Shown: positions 9,454-19,142, counted from the stretch's first letter. The stretch is 64,000 bases of DNA from Flavimaribacter sp039888615 (GCA_039888615.1 JBDQQS010000007.1), one strand, 5' to 3'. The notes: generated by a model not told the origin, from the letters alone. Translations and numbers: made by a program.

Positions 9454-9866
9454 CGGATACGGACAAGCCCAGGCTCTCTTCGTGCGGCAATCCCTATATT
9501 AAAAAAGGTGACGGCGCCGCAGTCGTGCAAACCTATATCGCAGCTATGCCGGAGTGGAAAAGCGCGGTTGGCGAACGGATCGACGCCGTTGTCGAAAAGG
9601 TGTTTCCCGACGTGCGCAAACAGGTCCGATGGAATACGCCGTTCTATGGCAAGGAGGACGGATGGTTCCTCGCCATGTACTGCTACAGCAAATATGTGCA
9701 GATCACGTTCCTGTCCGGCGCGTTACTCGATCCAATGCCGCCGAAAGCTTCGAAGGTCGGCGACACACGGTATTGGGAGATCCACGAAGATGACGATTTC
9801 GACGCGGAGCAGCTGGCGGACTGGGTTCGACAATCATTGAAACTGGATGGTCACAAACTGACTTAG
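9450..9866 (+). CDS. DUF1801 domain protein
   Basis: A 138-residue soluble protein with the typical DUF1801 pattern: a short helical N terminus, VFPDVRKQVRWNTPFYGKED in the middle, and a hydrophobic YSKYVQITFLSGALL strand. DUF1801 has a compact fold related to a YdhG/YjhX-like group; no reaction is established. It overlaps pepP by four bases, so it shares that transcript, and converges with azlD. Confidence 0.82.
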   Translation: MTDTDKPRLSSCGNPYIKKGDGAAVVQTYIAAMPEWKSAVGERIDAVVEKVFPDVRKQVRWNTPFYGKEDGWFLAMYCYSKYVQITFLSGALLDPMPPKASKVGDTRYWEIHEDDDFDAEQLADWVRQSLKLDGHKLT

Positions 9867-9867
9867 G

Positions 9868-10176
9868 TCAGCCGAAGAGATGGCGCAGCGCGACGATGCT
9901 GACGCAGGCGGTAATCAACATCGCGGTCATGTTGAAGCGTAGTCCAACCAGCAACACCAATCCCATTGCGATCGCCTCGGGCCAGCCATTTGTCAGGGCT
10001 ACCGGCGCAAAAAGCGTCGTCATGACGGCGGCGGGCACCGCGTCGAGCGCTGCAAGGACGCGCGGCGGCACGGACTTGAAGCGCGAGAGCACGACGTGGC
10101 CGCCGAAGCGCGCCATATAGGTGAGAACCGCGCCGGCGACGATGATCCAGGTGATTTCGGAGGATGCAGCATCCAT
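9868..10176 (-). CDS. azlD: AzlD-type branched-chain amino acid exporter subunit
   Basis: A 102-residue membrane protein with about four hydrophobic segments, starting MDAASSEITWIIVAGAVLTY. It is the small partner of AzlC and the pair is thought to export branched-chain amino acids or analogues. The start at 10176 shares one base with the azlC stop (TGATG), a typical coupled arrangement. An in-frame extension further upstream reads through azlC in the wrong frame and was discarded. Confidence 0.88.
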   Translation of the reverse strand: MDAASSEITWIIVAGAVLTYMARFGGHVVLSRFKSVPPRVLAALDAVPAAVMTTLFAPVALTNGWPEAIAMGLVLLVGLRFNMTAMLITACVSIVALRHLFG

Positions 10177-10904
10177 CACGCATCCCCCGCTTCGTAATCC
10201 GCAACCGCTTCCGGCGAGGCCGGTTTGGCCATGATCGCCGCAAGCGCCACACCGGCGATTGCGCCAATGCTGACGTGCCAGGGCGAACCGACCGTCTTGT
10301 AGGCGATGACCGAGATCGCGCCGCTCGTCAAAACAACCGGAAGCCAGTTGCGACGTCTGCGAAAACCGATGACAAGTCCGAGGAAATAGGCGGGCAAAAG
10401 AAAATCGAGGCCATAGGCCGTCGGATCGCCGATGAACTTTCCGAAATAGGCGCCGATGGCGGCCTCCGTCACCCAGCAGCAATAGGTTGGAATGGCCATG
10501 CCCAGATACCAGGAAAAGCTGATTGGCTTGCCGCGCTCGGCGCGCCTCTCGGATTCGGCGAATTGGGGATCGACCAGCAGGAAAAACGCCAGCGCCTTCT
10601 TCGCGAAACTGAAGGACTTGAGCCTTGGCCCGATCGTCGCCGAATAAAGGACATGCCGGAAATTGACGGCGAAAATGGAAAGGACGATCAGCCAGGGCGC
10701 AACATTTGAGCCGAACAGGTCGATGCCAACCATCTGGCTGGCGCCGGCATAAATGGTCGCGCTCATCAGCACCGCCTGGTACATGCTCATGCCGTTATCA
10801 ACGGCGAGCGCGCCGAACAGAACGCCGAAAGCGCCGGATCCCAGAACAATGGGAACACAGTCCTTCATGCCTTGAAGGAAATCTGCCCGGTCTGCGTCTG
10901 TCAT
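10176..10904 (-). CDS. azlC: AzlC family branched-chain amino acid exporter subunit
   Basis: A 242-residue integral membrane protein. The N terminus (FLQGMKDCVPIVLGSGAFGV) and the segment MSATIYAGASQMVGIDLFG are hallmarks of AzlC. GAGG lies just before the ATG at 10904. With AzlD it forms the two-component LIV-E exporter class, expected to relieve excess branched-chain amino acids or toxic analogues. The two genes form a two-gene operon facing the pepP operon. No regulator is adjacent. Confidence 0.9.
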   Translation of the reverse strand: MTDADRADFLQGMKDCVPIVLGSGAFGVLFGALAVDNGMSMYQAVLMSATIYAGASQMVGIDLFGSNVAPWLIVLSIFAVNFRHVLYSATIGPRLKSFSFAKKALAFFLLVDPQFAESERRAERGKPISFSWYLGMAIPTYCCWVTEAAIGAYFGKFIGDPTAYGLDFLLPAYFLGLVIGFRRRRNWLPVVLTSGAISVIAYKTVGSPWHVSIGAIAGVALAAIMAKPASPEAVADYEAGDA

Positions 10905-11052
10905 GGATCCTCGCCTGGAACGCGCCGGCGGAAACGGCGATATCAGTCAAAACGGATACGAGCGTCACCCTCAGATTGCAAGGCGGGTCAGCCATGCAAC
11001 ACTGACATAGCAGACATTGTCATAGACGCATCACTGTGCGTGATAACTCAGC

Positions 11053-13200
11053 TCAGGCGCCGACCCTTTCGAACCACTCGTCTTCGTCAATGACTTCGAC
11101 GCCAAGTTCGGTCGCCTTTTTCAGCTTTGATCCGGCGCCCGGACCAGCCACGACGAGGTCGGTCTTTTTAGAAACCGAACCGGAGGTTTTTGCGCCCAGC
11201 CGCTCCGCCATCGCCTTTGCCTCGTCGCGCGACATGCGCTCCAGGGAGCCGGTGAAGACGATCGTCTTGCCGGAAAAGAGTGAGTCAGCCGCCACCTGCT
11301 CGGCGTCGGTGGGCTGCACCTGCTCGAGCAACTGCTCCACGATCGCTCGGTTATGCGGCTCGGCAAAAAAGGCGACGATCGCCTGCGCGACCTTGGGGCC
11401 GATGCCGTCGATATTGTTGAGATCGGACCAGGCTTCACCCTCGTCGTCGCTCGCCTCTTCCACTGCAGTCAGGAATTGGTCGGCGGTTCCATAGGTCCGC
11501 GCCAGGATCTTGGCGTTCCCCTCGCCGACGTGACGGATGCCGAGCGCAAAAATGAAACGGTGCAGATCGACGGTGCGCCGGGCGTCGATGGCGTCGAACA
11601 GGTTAGCGGCGCTCTGTTCGCCCCATCCTTCTCGATCCCTCAATCGCGGTTCGTCTGTTTCGTCCTTTTCCCGAAGCGAGAAGATATCGGCCGGATTCTT
11701 GATCAGGCCTGCGTTGTAAAACGCCTCGGCCTGTTTTTCGCCGAAGCCGTCGATGTCGAAAGCGTTGCGGGAGACGAAGTGGCGTATCTTCTCGATCGCC
11801 TGCGCCGGGCAAAACAAATCGCCGGTGCAGCGGCGAACGGAGTCCGCCCGCCCCGTCGTTTCGTTGATTTCGCGCACCGCCGGACTGCCGCAGACCGGAC
11901 AGACGGTCGGAAATTCGTAACGTTTGCTGTCTTTCGGCCGCAGGGAGAGATCGACATCCACGACTTTGGGGATGACGTCGCCGGCGCGATAGACCGTCAC
12001 CGTGTCGCCGATCCTGATGTCCTTTCCATCCCGGATCGGCTGTCCGTCGCTGCCGATACCGGCGATATAGTCTTCGTTATGCAGGGTGGCGTTGGACACC
12101 ACGACGCCGCCAACGGTGACCGGATCGAGCCGGGCGACGGGACTCAAGGCGCCGGTACGTCCGACCTGGATTTCAATGTCGCGCAGGACCGTCGTCGCCT
12201 TTTCAGCCGGAAACTTGTGGGCGATCGCCCAGCGCGGACTGCGCGATATATATCCAAGCCGGTTCTGAAGCGCGAGATCGTTGACCTTGTAGACCACTCC
12301 GTCGATGTCATAGGGGAGATTTGCGCGTTGCTGCTCGATCTCACGGTAATGACGGATCATGCCATCGGCGGAATCGAACACCTGCATCAACGGATTGATG
12401 ACGAACCCCCAGGCGCCGAGTTGCTCGACCATTCCCATTTGCGTGTCAGCGGGCAGTTCGGAGGCTTGTCCCCAGGCATAGGCGAAGAATTTCAGCGGAC
12501 GCTGCGCCGTGATCGACGAATCGAGCTGGCGCAGGGACCCTGCGGCCGTGTTGCGCGGATTGACGTAGGTCGGTTTGCCCGCTTCCGCCTGGCGGCGGTT
12601 TAATTCGGCGAAATCCGATTTCGTCATATAGACCTCGCCGCGCACCTCGAACACGTCCGGCGCGTCGCCTTTAAGCGTCGTCGGGATATCCACGATGGTC
12701 CTGGCGTTGGCCGTGACGTTCTCGCCAACCGTCCCGTCTCCCCGGGTCGCCGCCACCGTCAGCTTGCCGGACTCATAAAGGAGAGACAGCGACAGGCCGT
12801 CGATCTTCGGTTCGGCGGTCATGACGAGCGGGTCATCGGCAGTCATCTTCAGGAAACGCCGCACCCGATTGCCGAATTCGATCACGTCCTCGTCGGAAAA
12901 GGCGTTGTCGAGAGACAGCATCGGCGCCCGGTGCGTCACCTTCTCGAATTTGTCGAGCACCGCGCCGCCAATGCGGTCCGACGGCGAGTCGGTGCGTTTC
13001 AGTTCGGGAAACTTCTCTTCGATCGCCAGGTTGCGGCGCTTCAGCGCATCATACTCGGCGTCCGAAATCTCCGGCGCGTCCTGTGTGTGGTAACGAAGAT
13101 TGTGCTTTTCGATTTCGGCGGCGAGCCAGGCGAGTTCTTCCCTCGCCTGCTCGGCGCTCAGTTCGTCAACGGGGATGGGAGATTTAGGCATGGGTCGCAT
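11053..13200 (-). CDS. ligA: NAD-dependent DNA ligase
   Basis: A 715-residue enzyme that seals nicks during replication and repair. The adenylated lysine is Lys132 in EPKIDGLSLSLLYE. The order is Ia and adenylation domain (1-330), OB fold, a Cys4 zinc finger (CPVCG ... RCTGDLFCPAQ), helix-hairpin-helix repeats, and a C-terminal BRCT domain beginning near FSGKTIVFTGSLERMSRDE. ATG 13200 has AGGA upstream; ATG 13191 is a possible alternative start. It is the last gene of the minus-strand group bamD-recN-ligA, 132 bases after recN. Confidence 0.97.
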   Translation of the reverse strand: MRPMPKSPIPVDELSAEQAREELAWLAAEIEKHNLRYHTQDAPEISDAEYDALKRRNLAIEEKFPELKRTDSPSDRIGGAVLDKFEKVTHRAPMLSLDNAFSDEDVIEFGNRVRRFLKMTADDPLVMTAEPKIDGLSLSLLYESGKLTVAATRGDGTVGENVTANARTIVDIPTTLKGDAPDVFEVRGEVYMTKSDFAELNRRQAEAGKPTYVNPRNTAAGSLRQLDSSITAQRPLKFFAYAWGQASELPADTQMGMVEQLGAWGFVINPLMQVFDSADGMIRHYREIEQQRANLPYDIDGVVYKVNDLALQNRLGYISRSPRWAIAHKFPAEKATTVLRDIEIQVGRTGALSPVARLDPVTVGGVVVSNATLHNEDYIAGIGSDGQPIRDGKDIRIGDTVTVYRAGDVIPKVVDVDLSLRPKDSKRYEFPTVCPVCGSPAVREINETTGRADSVRRCTGDLFCPAQAIEKIRHFVSRNAFDIDGFGEKQAEAFYNAGLIKNPADIFSLREKDETDEPRLRDREGWGEQSAANLFDAIDARRTVDLHRFIFALGIRHVGEGNAKILARTYGTADQFLTAVEEASDDEGEAWSDLNNIDGIGPKVAQAIVAFFAEPHNRAIVEQLLEQVQPTDAEQVAADSLFSGKTIVFTGSLERMSRDEAKAMAERLGAKTSGSVSKKTDLVVAGPGAGSKLKKATELGVEVIDEDEWFERVGA

Positions 13201-13332
13201 CCTGATTCCTGCCCCTATTTAATCCACCGCGACGGGTCTGGAAACAGTTGGCGCTTCCGCATATAGCGTTGATCTCAAATGTCGTAAATTTTCGCGTCAC
13301 GTTATCATCGGACAATCGGATTTTATCGCCGG

Positions 13333-15000
13333 TTACGCGCTCTCGGCAAGCAACCGCCCGGCGGCCGCCCGCGCTTCTTCGGTGATCGTGGCGCCGGCCA
13401 GCATCCGCGCAATTTCTTCCCTGCGGGCGTCCTCGTCCATGACGCGGACCCTGGTCGTCACCGAAGCGTCGCCAGCGTCTCCCTTGGCGATCAGGAAATG
13501 CGAATTGGCGCGCGCCGCCACCTGGGGCGCATGGGTGACCGAGAGCACCTGTACGGTCTCGGACAACCGCTTCAATCTTTTGCCAATGGCGTCTGCGACG
13601 GCGCCGCCAACGCCGGTGTCAATCTCGTCAAAGATCAGCGTTGGCGCGGATCCCTTGTCGGCAAGCGCGACCTTGAGCGCCAGCAGGAAACGCGACAATT
13701 CGCCGCCCGAGGCGACTTTCAGGATCGGGCCCGGCCGGGCGCCGGGGTTGGTCTGGACCTGAAAGGACACCTGGTCGATCCCGTCCGGACCGGCGCGCGC
13801 CATGTCGCTGTCGACATCGACGAAGAACCGCGCCCGCTCCAGCTTGAGCGCAGGCAGCTCGGCCATGACGGCTTCGGACAAGGCGATTGCGGCGCTGTGG
13901 CGTTTTTCGGAAAGCGACACGGCCGCGACCTCGTAGTCTTTGCACGCTTCCGAAACCCGGACTGACAATTGCGCCAGCATCTCTTCGCCGGCGTCGAGTT
14001 CCGCGAGGTCAGAAACCATCCGCTCCGCAAGCGCCGGCAGTTCGCTGACCGGCACCGAATATTTGCGCGACGCCGCCCGCAACGCAAACAGGCGTTCCTC
14101 GCAGGCTTCCAGTTCATGCGGATCGAACTCGGCGTCCCGCATCGCCCCGTCAATCGCCGTCTGGGCGTCGCCGAGGCTGTTGAGAGCGCCGTCCAGCGCG
14201 TTGACGATATCATCAAGCAAGCCGGGCACTTCGGATGATTTGCGTTCGAGCCGCCGGACAAGCGAACTCAGGACAGGCACAGGCGATCCATGGCCCGTCA
14301 TGATCTCGTTGGCCTCGTTGATGTCCGCGGCGATCTTTTCCGCCTTCATCATCCGCGCCCGTCGCTCTGCCAGGTCTTCTTCCTCGCCGTCCACCGGCGC
14401 AAGTAGCTCCAGTTCATCCACCGATGATCGCAGGTAATCGGCCTCGCGCGCGGCGGCCTCGACCTTTTCCCGATGCTCTACCAGCGTCTTTTCCGCTTTG
14501 CGCCAAGCCTGGTGCAGCGCTGTGACGGCAGACGCCTGTTCCTGAAGTCCGCCGAAGGCATCGAGAAGCCGGCGGTGCGCGTTGGGATCGACCAGGGCGC
14601 GATCATCATGTTGACCGTGGATTTCGACCAGCGTGCGACCGACATCGCGCATCAGACCGACGCTGGCCGGTTGATCGTTGATAAAGACCTTCGTGCGTCC
14701 GTCCGCCGTCTGGGAGCGCCTGAGAATAATGTCGCCATCGTCGTCCAGGCCGTTTTCGCGGATCAGCAGGCGCGCCGGATGATCCGCCGGCACGTCGAAC
14801 ACAGCGGTGACCTGACCGCGCTCCTCGTCATGACGCACGAGACCGCCGTCGCCGCGCGCGCCAAGCGCCAGAGAAAGACTGTCAAGAAGAATCGATTTAC
14901 CTGCGCCGGTTTCACCGGTCAGAACAGAAAGGCCTCTCTCAAATCCAATATCGAGCCGGTCTATCAGAACGATATCCCGGATCGAGAGTTGCGAGAGCAT
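13333..15000 (-). CDS. recN: DNA repair protein RecN
   Basis: A 555-residue SMC-like ATPase involved in handling double-strand breaks. The Walker A motif is GETGAGKSILLDSL at residues 30-43 and the Walker B is TLIFDEIDTGVGG near residue 460. The middle contains helical, coiled-coil-prone sequence (AEKTLVEHREKVEAAAREAD). The ATP signature region VASGGELSRFLLALKVAL precedes Walker B. It begins 8 bases after bamD, an arrangement common in rhizobia. Confidence 0.95.
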   Translation of the reverse strand: MLSQLSIRDIVLIDRLDIGFERGLSVLTGETGAGKSILLDSLSLALGARGDGGLVRHDEERGQVTAVFDVPADHPARLLIRENGLDDDGDIILRRSQTADGRTKVFINDQPASVGLMRDVGRTLVEIHGQHDDRALVDPNAHRRLLDAFGGLQEQASAVTALHQAWRKAEKTLVEHREKVEAAAREADYLRSSVDELELLAPVDGEEEDLAERRARMMKAEKIAADINEANEIMTGHGSPVPVLSSLVRRLERKSSEVPGLLDDIVNALDGALNSLGDAQTAIDGAMRDAEFDPHELEACEERLFALRAASRKYSVPVSELPALAERMVSDLAELDAGEEMLAQLSVRVSEACKDYEVAAVSLSEKRHSAAIALSEAVMAELPALKLERARFFVDVDSDMARAGPDGIDQVSFQVQTNPGARPGPILKVASGGELSRFLLALKVALADKGSAPTLIFDEIDTGVGGAVADAIGKRLKRLSETVQVLSVTHAPQVAARANSHFLIAKGDAGDASVTTRVRVMDEDARREEIARMLAGATITEEARAAAGRLLAESA

Positions 15001-15008
15001 ACAGCGTT

Positions 15009-15866
15009 CTAACTGTCGTCATCCGAACCGACGACGAGCGTGCCGACCCTGGCCAGCCAGGATCCCTTATTCTCGCGCGGTTCAAGCCCTTCGGTCTGCA
15101 GCAGTTTGTAGGAATCGGCGTACCACTGGCTGTCCGGGAAATTGTGTCCAAGAACGGCCGCGGCCTCCTGGGCGTTTTCGACCAGACCCATGGTGAAGTA
15201 GACTTCAACCAGCCGCGCCAGAGCTTCCTCGACCTGAGGCGTATTGGGATAGACCTCGACGACGCCCTTGAAGCGGTTGATCGCCGCGGCGTATTCCTTG
15301 CGCTCCATGTAGTACCGGCCGATCTGCATTTCCTTGCCGGCCAGCTGGTCGCGCGCAAACCGGATCTTCTCCTCGGCCTCAGGCACGTATTCCGAATCCG
15401 GGAATCGCTCGATCAGCGCGCGGAAGGCCTGGATCGATCTCAGCGCCGTTTTCTGGTCGCGCGTGACCTGCGGGATTTGCTTGTTGTAGGAAAGTCCGAT
15501 CAGGAAATAGGCGTAAGCCGTGTCCTCCGAATTCGGATAGAGGCCGATGTAGCGGCGAGCCGCGTTGATCGATTCGGAGTATCGCCCCATCTTGTAGTTG
15601 ACGTAGGAATTCATCACCATCGCCTTTCGGGCATATTCCGAATAGGGATGTTGCTTGTCGATGGCCTCGAACTTGCGGGAGGCTTCCTTGAGCTTGCCGG
15701 CCTCGATATTGGCCAGCGCCTGATTGTATAGCACGTCCGCCGGATCAATTTCATAGCTGAGCGCTGTGATGTCGATGTCAGGATCGCTCTGGCAACCGCC
15801 GAGAACACCGGCGACGGCCAGCCCTGCTGCGACGATAGTACCCCTTATGATGTGTCTCACCGACAT
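15009..15866 (-). CDS. bamD: Outer membrane assembly lipoprotein BamD
   Basis: A 285-residue lipoprotein of the BAM complex, which inserts beta-barrel proteins in the outer membrane. The N terminus has a lipoprotein signal with lipobox VLGGC (Cys25). The mature part is built from TPR-like repeats: LYNQALANIEAGKLKEASRK, then the AYFLIGLSYNKQIPQVTRDQ and FPDSEYVPEAEEKI segments typical of BamD. It starts the bamD-recN-ligA group, and a candidate promoter lies upstream. Confidence 0.95.
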   Translation of the reverse strand: MSVRHIIRGTIVAAGLAVAGVLGGCQSDPDIDITALSYEIDPADVLYNQALANIEAGKLKEASRKFEAIDKQHPYSEYARKAMVMNSYVNYKMGRYSESINAARRYIGLYPNSEDTAYAYFLIGLSYNKQIPQVTRDQKTALRSIQAFRALIERFPDSEYVPEAEEKIRFARDQLAGKEMQIGRYYMERKEYAAAINRFKGVVEVYPNTPQVEEALARLVEVYFTMGLVENAQEAAAVLGHNFPDSQWYADSYKLLQTEGLEPRENKGSWLARVGTLVVGSDDDS

Positions 15867-15997
15867 TCTCCCCGATACAGGACTGGGTGTGACGCAACGG
15901 AGCGGATGTGGTCTTTCCGCATCGTCGTAGCGTCACTACGCGTTCAGGAACCGCACGGTACGGGCGCCCCACCTTGCGCCGTGCAGTCTTAGTCTCA

Positions 15998-16026
15998 AAT
16001 ATAGCACTACCGCAATCAAATGTCCG
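15998..16026 (-). promoter_or_regulatory. Possible bamD promoter
   Basis: On the minus strand CGGACA (16026-16021) and TATATT (16003-15998) are 17 bases apart, about 130 bases upstream of bamD. The -35 matches the consensus at only four of six bases. Between it and bamD, GCACGG/CCGTGC (15953-15984) could form a hairpin in the leader. Confidence 0.35.
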
Positions 16027-16064
16027 GATTTTCGTACATTTTTAAGGCAGCGCCTCGTTCATCC

Positions 16065-16098
16065 TAACAAAACAGGCACGAACGTTTGTCCGTGCCTG
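16065..16098 (-). terminator. Rho-independent terminator after lpxC
   Basis: Read on the minus strand, CAGGCACG and CGTGCCTG form an 8-bp stem around a 10-base loop, followed by TTTTGTTA. It lies about 40 bases after the lpxC stop and ends the ddl-to-lpxC run before bamD. Confidence 0.8.
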
Positions 16099-16139
16099 CA
16101 TATGTCGTCTTGAGCAGTCTGCTCAATAGTGTTTTGCGC

Positions 16140-17093
16140 TCACAGAGCCCATGGCGCAAACATCGGCCCGCTGATGGCCACCAGTTCACCGCCGCGCATT
16201 TCTTCTTCGCGCTGCTGCGTCTCAACAACCTCGTAGGCGGTCGGATCGTTCAGCAGGGCTTTCAGAGCCATCGAATTCAGCTTATGGCCGCCGCGATAGG
16301 ACCGGTAGCACCCGATGAACTTGGCGCCGGCCAGGGCGAGGTCGCCAACCGCGTCCAGCGTCTTGTGGCGAACGAATTCGTTCTCGTAGCGCAGGCCTTC
16401 GATATTGATGACCTTGTCGTCGTCGCTGATGACGACTGAATTTTCAAGCGACGAGCCCAGCGCATGTCCGGAGGCCCAGAGAAACTCCACGTCGCGCATG
16501 AAGCCGAAGGTTCTGGCGCGGGCCAGTTCGCCGCGGAAAGTTTCGGCGGTGATGTCGCCCTTCCAGGCCTGACGGCCGATAACGCCGGAGTCGAAATGAA
16601 TGTCGATTTCAAAACGGGTTCCTTCGTAGGGAACGAATTCCGCCCAGGAACTGCCGGATTCGATGCGAACCGGTTTGACGACCTTCAGATAACGACGCTT
16701 CGACGACAGGATCTCGATGCCGGAGCGCTCCAGAGCCTCGATGAATACGATCGAACTGCCGTCCATGATCGGAATTTCAGTTCCGTCGATATCCACGATG
16801 ATATTGTCGATCTCGAGCGCATAAAACGCAGCCATGAGATGCTCGACGGTCGCCACACTTGCGCCGGCTGCATCTCCCAAAACTGTACAAAGATCAGTTG
16901 CGGCTACGTTCGAGACAACAGCCCGAATTTCGTGCGTTTCGCCATTGTCGAGTTGACGTTTGAATACGATACCGCTGTCGGCGTCCGCCGGCTGAAATGT
17001 AATAGAAACCTTCGCCCCACTGTGCACCCCTACGCCAGAGAGAGTGGTCTCATTTACAATCGTCGTCTGATAGCCAAAGAAGTCTATACTCAT
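16140..17093 (-). CDS. lpxC: UDP-3-O-acyl-N-acetylglucosamine deacetylase
   Basis: A 317-residue cytoplasmic zinc enzyme that makes the committed step of lipid A synthesis. Zinc-ligand motifs are visible: VEHLMAAFYALEIDN (first His), and FVRHKTLDAVGDLALAG (second His and Asp). GTEIPIMDGSS is a characteristic turn, and TTIVNETTLSGVGVHSG near the N terminus matches the family. It follows ftsZ on the same strand, as in many proteobacteria, but a 339-base gap with a strong hairpin separates them. An ordered dcw tail of ftsZ-lpxC-bamD-recN-ligA is seen. Confidence 0.96.
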   Translation of the reverse strand: MSIDFFGYQTTIVNETTLSGVGVHSGAKVSITFQPADADSGIVFKRQLDNGETHEIRAVVSNVAATDLCTVLGDAAGASVATVEHLMAAFYALEIDNIIVDIDGTEIPIMDGSSIVFIEALERSGIEILSSKRRYLKVVKPVRIESGSSWAEFVPYEGTRFEIDIHFDSGVIGRQAWKGDITAETFRGELARARTFGFMRDVEFLWASGHALGSSLENSVVISDDDKVINIEGLRYENEFVRHKTLDAVGDLALAGAKFIGCYRSYRGGHKLNSMALKALLNDPTAYEVVETQQREEEMRGGELVAISGPMFAPWAL

Positions 17094-17432
17094 TCAACAA
17101 GCCTGCTACCTGTGACCGCGAGAAACCGAGTATGCAACATGGACGCGCCAATTATTAGCTACGAACATTTCATGCACCTTTTCGGAGATCCCCTGTCCAG
17201 TCATGTCCCCACCGGAATCAAAGATACGTGCCAGATTTCTACAATCCAAATCACGGTTTCTTACTCTTTGTTACGACGAAAAACACCAGTGGATTCAACT
17301 ATATAAATTGAACCGTAAATATTAAGGAACTGTTATCTTACATAGACTGTGAACAAGCCTGAATGGCAACGGGGCGAATCCAGCGGATTCGCCCCGAAAA
17401 TGCAGCTTTGAATGATTCGTTTTAAAGAGCTT
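17094..17432. other. Intergenic region between ftsZ and lpxC
   Basis: This 339-base stretch carries no convincing gene. It is much richer in A and T than its surroundings, especially 17200-17345. The ftsZ-side end has a strong hairpin (17371-17395). The lpxC promoter must lie here or upstream in ftsZ, but I cannot assign clear -35 and -10 boxes. Confidence 0.6.
17371..17395 (-). terminator. Hairpin downstream of ftsZ
   Basis: GGGGCGAATCC and GGATTCGCCCC form a perfect 11-bp stem with a 3-base loop, about 40 bases after the ftsZ stop. In the ftsZ direction no good U tract follows, so it may be an attenuator or mRNA-stabilising element that lets some transcription continue to lpxC. Confidence 0.55.
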
Positions 17433-19142
17433 TTACAGCGCCTGACGACGCAGGAAAGCCGGAATCTCGAGCTGATCTTCTTCGCTTTGTCCCTGGGCCG
17501 GTTGCTCCGCGCGAACCGGCTTTTCAGCGCCTGCGCGACGCGGCGCATACATGCTGGCTTCCGGCGAAAGCGCGCGACGTTCAGGCGCCTGCGCACGCTG
17601 CGGACGGGCCTGGGCCTCGGCCGGCGCGTCCACCTCTTCGTCTTCCCTGCGGCCGAGGCTGCTGGAAATACGCTTGAGAAGCCCCATCGGACCACGCTCG
17701 TCGTGGATCGAAGGATCGCCCTCATGCCTGCGCGCATGCTCCATCTCCGCTTTCACGACGGGTGGAAAGTCCTCGATGCGCGGCATTTTCGGAGCAACTG
17801 CCTGCTGCTGAACCGGCTGCTGTCGCGGCTGCTGGGGCGCCGGCTGGCGATATCCCGCCTGCGGCGTGGCCCGGCTGACGGGAGCAGCTTTCTGCTGCGG
17901 CGGCCTGGAAAACAGGCGGCTGGCCGGACGGAACTCTTCAGCCGGAGCGGCTTCGACAGCCTCGGGAACTTCGATGTTCAGTTCCTGCTCCAGTTCAGCT
18001 TCTGCAAGTCGAATGGTTTCTTCAACCGGGTCTTCCTCCACAAGCATTTCGGCTTCCGGCTCATATTCGGGCTCGGATTCATAGGCCGGCTGCTGCGGGA
18101 TAACCGGAGCCGGACGGTTTGCGAGCTCCTGGGTATTGGTGCGCAGCGACGGCAGTTCCTGCGGGATCATGTTTTCGTCGCGATCGATGCCGGTGGCGAC
18201 GACCGACACCCGAATGATGCCCTCGAGTTCTTCGTCGAACGTCGCGCCAAGGATGATGTTGGCGTCCGCGTCAACTTCCTCGCGGATGCGCGTCGCGGCT
18301 TCGTCGACCTCGAACAGCGTCATGTCGCGACCACCGGTGATGGAGATCAGCAATCCCTGAGCGCCCTTCATCGAGGTTTCGTCGAGCAGCGGATTGGCGA
18401 TCGCGGCTTCCGCCGCGGCCAGCGCCCTGCCCTCGCCTGACGATTCGCCGGTTCCCATCATGGCCTTGCCCATTTCGCGCATGACCGAGCGGACATCGGC
18501 GAAATCAAGATTGATCAGGCCTTCCTTGACCATCAGGTCGGTGATGCAGGCGACGCCGGAATAGAGGACCTGGTCGGCCATGCCGAAAGCGTCGGCGAAA
18601 GTCGTCTTGTCATTCGCGATGCGGAAGAGGTTCTGGTTCGGAATGACGATCAGGGTGTCGACGCAAGCCTGCAGTTCCTTGATGCCGTCATCGGCGATGC
18701 GCATGCGCCGCTGACCTTCGAAATGGAAAGGCTTGGTGACGACGCCGACCGTCAATATGCCGCGCTCCCGGGCCGTCTTTGCAACTACCGGGGCAGCGCC
18801 CGTTCCGGTTCCGCCGCCCATGCCAGCAGTGACGAAACACATATGCGTGCTGTTGAGATGATCGTTGATCTCGTCGATGCATTCCTCGGCGGCGGCCCGT
18901 CCGACCTCCGGCTGGGATCCTGCTCCCAACCCCTCGGTTACGGCCACGCCCATCTGGATGATGCGACCCGCCTTGGACATGGACAGCGCCTGGGCGTCGG
19001 TGTTGGCGACCACGAAGTCGACGCCTTCGAGCCCCGCATTGATCATGTTGTTGACGGCGTTGCCGCCGCCGCCACCCACACCGAAGACGGTGATGCGTGG
19101 CTTAAGCTCGGTGATATCGGGCTTTTGCAGATTGATAGTCAT
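17433..19142 (-). CDS. ftsZ: Cell division GTPase FtsZ
   Basis: A 569-residue tubulin-like GTPase that forms the Z ring. ATG 19142 is preferred over the TTG 21 bases upstream because GAGGACA lies just before it and the product then starts MTINLQKPDITELKPRITVF. The GTP-binding signature GGGTGTGAAPV and the T7-loop region NLDFADVRSVM are present. Residues 1-320 are the conserved core. A 230-residue linker rich in Pro, Gln, Glu and Ala follows, and the protein ends with the conserved peptide LEIPAFLRRQ that binds FtsA and other partners. The long linker is typical of FtsZ1 in rhizobia. Confidence 0.97.
   Translation of the reverse strand: MTINLQKPDITELKPRITVFGVGGGGGNAVNNMINAGLEGVDFVVANTDAQALSMSKAGRIIQMGVAVTEGLGAGSQPEVGRAAAEECIDEINDHLNSTHMCFVTAGMGGGTGTGAAPVVAKTARERGILTVGVVTKPFHFEGQRRMRIADDGIKELQACVDTLIVIPNQNLFRIANDKTTFADAFGMADQVLYSGVACITDLMVKEGLINLDFADVRSVMREMGKAMMGTGESSGEGRALAAAEAAIANPLLDETSMKGAQGLLISITGGRDMTLFEVDEAATRIREEVDADANIILGATFDEELEGIIRVSVVATGIDRDENMIPQELPSLRTNTQELANRPAPVIPQQPAYESEPEYEPEAEMLVEEDPVEETIRLAEAELEQELNIEVPEAVEAAPAEEFRPASRLFSRPPQQKAAPVSRATPQAGYRQPAPQQPRQQPVQQQAVAPKMPRIEDFPPVVKAEMEHARRHEGDPSIHDERGPMGLLKRISSSLGRREDEEVDAPAEAQARPQRAQAPERRALSPEASMYAPRRAGAEKPVRAEQPAQGQSEEDQLEIPAFLRRQAL

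Noticed and set aside
10177..10482. N-terminal extension of azlD into azlC
   Set aside because: The first 102 codons of that frame are a frame-shifted reading of azlC; the AzlD sequence begins at ATG 10176.
11353..12603. 416-codon frame antisense to ligA
   Set aside because: A shadow of ligA, which is complete with all catalytic motifs.
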